NCBI GenBank assembly: GCA_017615055.1
Contig: JAGAAW010000094.1
Location: forward strand, 1 to 54,239
Reading direction: 5' to 3'
From: Fibrobacter sp.
GTDB lineage: Bacteria > Fibrobacterota > Fibrobacteria > Fibrobacterales > Fibrobacteraceae
DNA: 54,239 bases
This document shows positions 50,729 through 54,239 of the stretch, piece by piece (the first letter of the stretch is position 1; each line of letters starts with the position of its first letter). The notes under the pieces are model-generated. The model was not told the origin of the DNA, ran no database searches, and saw only the letters and a program-made list of their open reading frames with translations. Both the position numbers and the translations under genes were made by a program.

Positions 50729-50736
50729 AAAATCTA
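50729..50736 (-). promoter_or_regulatory. -7 box (TAGATTTT) 7 nt before a start codon
   Basis: On the minus strand TAGATTTT is followed by GGCTTGT and the ATG at 50721. It sits just after the T-run of the terminator of the upstream surface-protein gene. Confidence 0.4.
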
Positions 50737-50737
50737 G

Positions 50738-50765
50738 AAAAAAGAGAGCCTCCCGAAAGGGAGGC
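50738..50765 (-). terminator. Intrinsic terminator of the giant surface-protein gene
   Basis: On the minus strand GCCTCCC (50765-50759) and GGGAGGC (50754-50748) form a 7-bp stem with loop TTTC, then TCTC and six Ts (50743-50738). Confidence 0.88.
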
Positions 50766-50791
50766 GTCAGTTCATTTAAACATCCTTGCTG

Positions 50792-53700
50792 CTAGTTGCT
50801 TGTGGGAGGAGCCGGCACGCCAATAGAAACGCATCTTAAGGCACCCCAAGCTAGGGATGACGGGGATTTATGAGAAAAACCATCACTTTCGTTATATTGT
50901 AGGTTGCAATCTAATTTTTCTCCTGGTGCAGCAATAAATGCTGTGGTAGATTTTATGTTCCTCAAATTTAATACTTGTGTTGTGTCCCCCGAAGCATTTA
51001 TATAATACAAATAGTTGCTTTCATATCCTCCGGTATAACCCGTAGGAAGCATGCCGAAAAATGAAATGTTTGTACCAGGGAAAAATTGCCATTCTTGTGT
51101 GGATTTTAATTCTTGCGTTTCCGGTACATCCTCCTTTATTAGCTGGTTCCATTCGTCGTATGTGGGTAAGTGGAACGATTCCCATGATTGATTGTTCGTT
51201 ATTTTAGCACAGAATTGTTCACCTAATGTTCTGTTGAAGAAAAGACCGCCACTTTTTGTTTTCCCGTTTTCTACGTAAGCTGCTCGATATGGACCTTCGC
51301 TTGTCGTAGGGTCAATATCGTCATCTTTGGGCTCGAGATCAATGTTTTCTGCTGTCCATATAAGATTGTTTATGCCTACGGCTTTTCCGTCCCAAAAGTA
51401 ATCTGTTTCATTAATTTCTAGAGGGAATTTCCCGAAGAATTTAGATTTCCCGTTCCAAACATACAAACCGTTTTTGCATACGAAGGTTGTTTGAACATTT
51501 TTGGCGATAACGGTAACATTTTCATCGTCTTTAGAACACCTAACTTTAGTATTAGGGAAACTCGCAAACACGGTGTTGTTTAACGCCCATTGTTCTGAGA
51601 CCGTCAATGTTCTGAATGTATCTGCGTCACAAACATAGGCGTATATGTCGGTATTAGCCTGAAAACCTTGATACGCGGCTCTTTCGTCGTTTGTATAGCA
51701 CGCGTTGCCATAAGTCTGCCATCGTGCCTCACTTGCCGTAGTCCACGCATATTCGCCATTGTCGTTGTCGTATTTGCACACATACCATGTGCCATTGCTG
51801 TTCTTTTTTACCAGTCCTTTGGGGTATATGTAACCAGTCCCGTCTTTATCATAGCCTAATCTTGCATTGTTTTTCGTGCAACCAACCTCAAGAGACCTGG
51901 CCAAGGTTGCTTGATCAGTTGTCAGTGCTTGCCATTTTGTCTGCAAAGAATCATAGGAGTATGTTTGGGTGTTATGCACGTAACCATAGATGAGCTTGCC
52001 ATCCGTTGTCTTGATGTCGTAATCTTTTCCTGCCAGAATTCGAACTGTATCGACTTCATTAATTTTGGGAATATACGTCGCAATAGAGGTTATGAAATCT
52101 TGTTCGGCGGAACTTACGATTACGCCATTTTTATACCATTGTTTAGATACACGACTCTTTTTATATGGGCCGGTAACCTTACTAAAACCAAGAGTGTCCA
52201 GTTCAGTGGTTGTTGCTTCGCGCCAAGTCTTGTCCGTCACGTTAATGCATGTAAAGAACTCATTCGAATTGACCAAGCCTCTATGGATATAGCCCGCCGT
52301 TGTACAAGAGAGGCTCCATGTATTTACTTCAAGGTTTGTCGCCGCACGCCAAGAATACGGTTGAACCTCCACATCTTTTGTGTTATTGGCAACGCACTTG
52401 TAGGAAACACCGTTGTTGTCCGAGGCAACTGTATTTATTTTCGCCTTGGTACATGGACCAAGTTTAGAGTCATTGTCAAGTGATGTACCTCTGCGCCATT
52501 TCTTTGCGGATATGTCATAAACGTAATAGATGTCATCGTTGACTGCGCCTGCTCTTACGGCATCCGTTGTGGGTATATTGGCACTCCATCCGACAGAGTC
52601 TTTTTCAAAATCCGTAGCTTCACGCCATGCGTTAGCAATCTGGATTCCCTCTATGGTTACAGGTTTGTCGTTGGAACAGCGATAATAGCCGTTCTTTGTT
52701 CCTACTGTGGATGTAGCCTGGTGAACCGTCCCTAGTTTTTTCTTCGTACATGCGCCAAGTCCTTCGATGGCATCTTCAGCAGTTCCGCGACGCCATACGT
52801 TGTTTTCGTAGACATATACGTGGGACTTGTCAATGTTGCCCAACTTGACCGAATCCTTTGTAGATGTCGGGACGGACCAATCTAACGTATCGGCCTCATC
52901 AGCATTGGATAGGCGCCAGGTATTGGCGATTTCGATGCCGTTTTCAAAGGCCTTTTCTGCGGTACAGGTGTAGTACTTGTCTTCGTGTAGTTTTATCGTA
53001 CCGACCTTAGATCTAATACATCCTTCGATGAGCGTCAGGTCGAGGTTCGTACCACGACGCCATTCGCCTTTTTCAAAGACGTAGACACGGCTCTTGTCCA
53101 TGTCACCCTGCCTTACTGCACCTTCCTGGTCGGGCTTTTCGGCGAAGTAGTAGTCCGCCTCTTCGGCGGTAGAGATGCGCCAGGTGCTGTTGACCGTCGC
53201 GCCATCGGATAGAATCTTCTCCTCATCGGTGCAGGTATAGTATTGGTTGGCAGAAGTCTTGATGACCTCGCCCTTCATGGTGTAAAGGCATGCCTTTTTG
53301 AATAGGTAGTCATTCTCGGTACCGCGGCGCCAGCCATTTTCCTCATATACATAGATGCGGCCCTTATTGATATGGCCCTGCTTGATGGAATCCGCCGCGG
53401 TCTTGGGAATGCCGAACTGCGCCGTGTCGGCCTCGGCTTCCTTCGCGAGCCTCCAGGACGTCGGGATGGTGTAGCCGCCCAGTTTGCTGCCGTCGGTCAC
53501 GCAGATGTACCACGTGGTGTCGGTCGCTTCGGCAGTATAGGTAGTGTAGTTCTTGACGTCTTCAATGCAGCTGAAGTCAAGCGCCATGTCGAGGTCAGTG
53601 CCGCGACGCCATTCGCCATCCTTCACGTACACGAACCCGGTGTCGATCTTGCCGTTCGCGACAGCGCCCTTAACCGCGTCGGCGGGGAGTGCCGCAGTGT

Positions 53701-54239
53701 CCTTCTCGATGTCGGTGGCGTAACGCCATGCGGGGGTCTCCCCGGAAGCATCGCAGATGAGGCGCACCAGGCTGCGGTCGTTTTCGGTAAATACGGAGTC
53801 CTTCGCGGCATAGAATTCTGAGTTGGCGTTCTTGATTGCGAAGAGTGCACCCGCGTTATCCTTGGTGCATTCGCCCACGCCGAGTTCCTGCATCCAGAAG
53901 TTGCGGAAGTGGCCCTCGAATGCGGGCGGTTCGCCTTCGCGCAGCTTCCAGCCCTTGATGTTCGCACGGATGGAGGGGAGCCCGCCGTCCAGTTCTTTCT
54001 TCATTGCCCAGTCGGCAATCTCTGCACGCTGCTGCTTGTTGTCCCACACGCCGTTGTCGCCGAGGTCCACGCTCAGTGCGGCGAGGACCGCGGTGAGTTG
54101 GGATTCGTTGCGGTCGCCCTGGAGGAGCGCGGAGATCGCGAGCAATGCCGCGTTGCCGTCGCCTTCCTCGAGGATGTTGTAGTCTTCCGCGAAGCCCTTG
54201 AAGCCGGAGTTATCTATGCCGAACGCGGCGAAGATTTCC
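50792..54239 (-). CDS. Giant repeat-containing surface protein with TIGR02145-type C-terminal domain (5' end outside window)
   Basis: The frame is open to the right edge, so at least 1148 residues are present and the N-terminus is missing. About five units of about 90 residues each carry WRRGT (on the minus strand near 53610, 53331, 53060, 52792 and 52496) followed by a cysteine (DLDMALDFSCIE, ENDYLFKKACLY). Each unit pairs an [I/V]YVYExxxWRRGT half with a YYTC...WRxxxxxEAD half. Further degenerate units follow (WRAATNLEV, WREATTTEL). The last 180 residues (LIWTAENIDLEPKDDDID, FHLPTYDEWNQLIKEDV, SSLAWGALRCVSIG) resemble TIGR02145. Probably a surface protein; function unknown. The 5' part is much GC-richer than the 3' part. 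Confidence 0.7.
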   Translation of the reverse strand, partial: EIFAAFGIDNSGFKGFAEDYNILEEGDGNAALLAISALLQGDRNESQLTAVLAALSVDLGDNGVWDNKQQRAEIADWAMKKELDGGLPSIRANIKGWKLREGEPPAFEGHFRNFWMQELGVGECTKDNAGALFAIKNANSEFYAAKDSVFTENDRSLVRLICDASGETPAWRYATDIEKDTAALPADAVKGAVANGKIDTGFVYVKDGEWRRGTDLDMALDFSCIEDVKNYTTYTAEATDTTWYICVTDGSKLGGYTIPTSWRLAKEAEADTAQFGIPKTAADSIKQGHINKGRIYVYEENGWRRGTENDYLFKKACLYTMKGEVIKTSANQYYTCTDEEKILSDGATVNSTWRISTAEEADYYFAEKPDQEGAVRQGDMDKSRVYVFEKGEWRRGTNLDLTLIEGCIRSKVGTIKLHEDKYYTCTAEKAFENGIEIANTWRLSNADEADTLDWSVPTSTKDSVKLGNIDKSHVYVYENNVWRRGTAEDAIEGLGACTKKKLGTVHQATSTVGTKNGYYRCSNDKPVTIEGIQIANAWREATDFEKDSVGWSANIPTTDAVRAGAVNDDIYYVYDISAKKWRRGTSLDNDSKLGPCTKAKINTVASDNNGVSYKCVANNTKDVEVQPYSWRAATNLEVNTWSLSCTTAGYIHRGLVNSNEFFTCINVTDKTWREATTTELDTLGFSKVTGPYKKSRVSKQWYKNGVIVSSAEQDFITSIATYIPKINEVDTVRILAGKDYDIKTTDGKLIYGYVHNTQTYSYDSLQTKWQALTTDQATLARSLEVGCTKNNARLGYDKDGTGYIYPKGLVKKNSNGTWYVCKYDNDNGEYAWTTASEARWQTYGNACYTNDERAAYQGFQANTDIYAYVCDADTFRTLTVSEQWALNNTVFASFPNTKVRCSKDDENVTVIAKNVQTTFVCKNGLYVWNGKSKFFGKFPLEINETDYFWDGKAVGINNLIWTAENIDLEPKDDDIDPTTSEGPYRAAYVENGKTKSGGLFFNRTLGEQFCAKITNNQSWESFHLPTYDEWNQLIKEDVPETQELKSTQEWQFFPGTNISFFGMLPTGYTGGYESNYLYYINASGDTTQVLNLRNIKSTTAFIAAPGEKLDCNLQYNESDGFSHKSPSSLAWGALRCVSIGVPAPPTSN

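Noticed and set aside
50296..50826. 176-residue plus-strand frame opposite queH upstream gene and terminator
   Set aside because: It crosses the minus-strand terminator and is antisense to the small membrane protein; charged, no domains.

Overview
The window looks like a Fibrobacter chromosome (FCB superphylum; a fibre-degrading gut or rumen anaerobe). No taxon label was used. The inference rests on two proteins of the TIGR02147 family and one TIGR02145-type (Fib_succ_major) surface domain, both known mainly from Fibrobacter; many lipoproteins; a C-terminal type IX-like sorting domain; a CE2-type acetyl esterase and an expansin; and promoters that resemble the Bacteroidetes TAnnTTTG -7 box. 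The DNA is moderately GC-rich. Coding is dense, intergenic gaps are short, and no gap exceeds 300 bases. I see no tRNA, rRNA, CRISPR array, phage or IS element.

Layout. 1-4.5 kb: the end of purA, a Crp/Fnr regulator, a PASTA membrane protein, a TPR lipoprotein and a LolB-like lipoprotein. 4.5-9.4 kb: a large secreted protein with a degenerate M6-like peptidase domain, translationally coupled to an FGE/SUMF1-fold lipoprotein, then an NlpE-like lipoprotein. 9.4-18.1 kb: a LytTR response regulator, signal peptidase I with a large insert, an Ig-like lipoprotein, an exonuclease-DinG helicase and a helicase-associated-domain protein. 18.1-19.9 kb: a monohaem cytochrome c and a CE2 esterase, divergent around three 22-bp tandem repeats. 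19.9-24.2 kb: a GGDEF protein with a jelly-roll-like periplasmic domain, a small lipoprotein, and a TIGR02147 regulator coupled to a lipoprotein. 24.4-27.7 kb: two AT-richer, coupled genes for unrecognised exported proteins that share a repeat motif. 27.8-33.7 kb: ispA-dxs-SpoU methyltransferase-pyrF in one tightly overlapping run, then a membrane-anchored protein. 33.7-35.5 kb (minus strand): an MCE/MlaD protein and a periplasmic helical protein. 35.6-42 kb: M18 aminopeptidase, two GT-C type membrane glycosyltransferases (one carrying NPCBM) and a C25-like peptidase with an inserted PA14 domain. 42-44.6 kb: two BatC-like TPR proteins and an expansin lipoprotein. 44.6-50.7 kb: YgiQ radical SAM protein, a second TIGR02147-lipoprotein cassette, an outer-membrane barrel, QueH and a small membrane protein. 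50.8 kb to the right edge (minus strand): a very large surface protein with about five 90-residue repeats and a C-terminal TIGR02145-type domain.

Themes. Much of the content is cell envelope and secretion: nine predicted lipoproteins, sorting, signal peptidase, MCE lipid transport and glycosyltransferases. Plant-polysaccharide contact (CE2 esterase, expansin, jelly-roll domains) is the second theme. The strongest non-obvious signals are: -7 boxes 4-5 nt before start codons, suggesting near-leaderless mRNAs; the duplicated regulator-lipoprotein cassette, one copy with a perfect palindrome upstream; the 22-bp repeats between cytochrome and esterase; and the 90-residue-repeat surface protein, whose base composition changes along its length.
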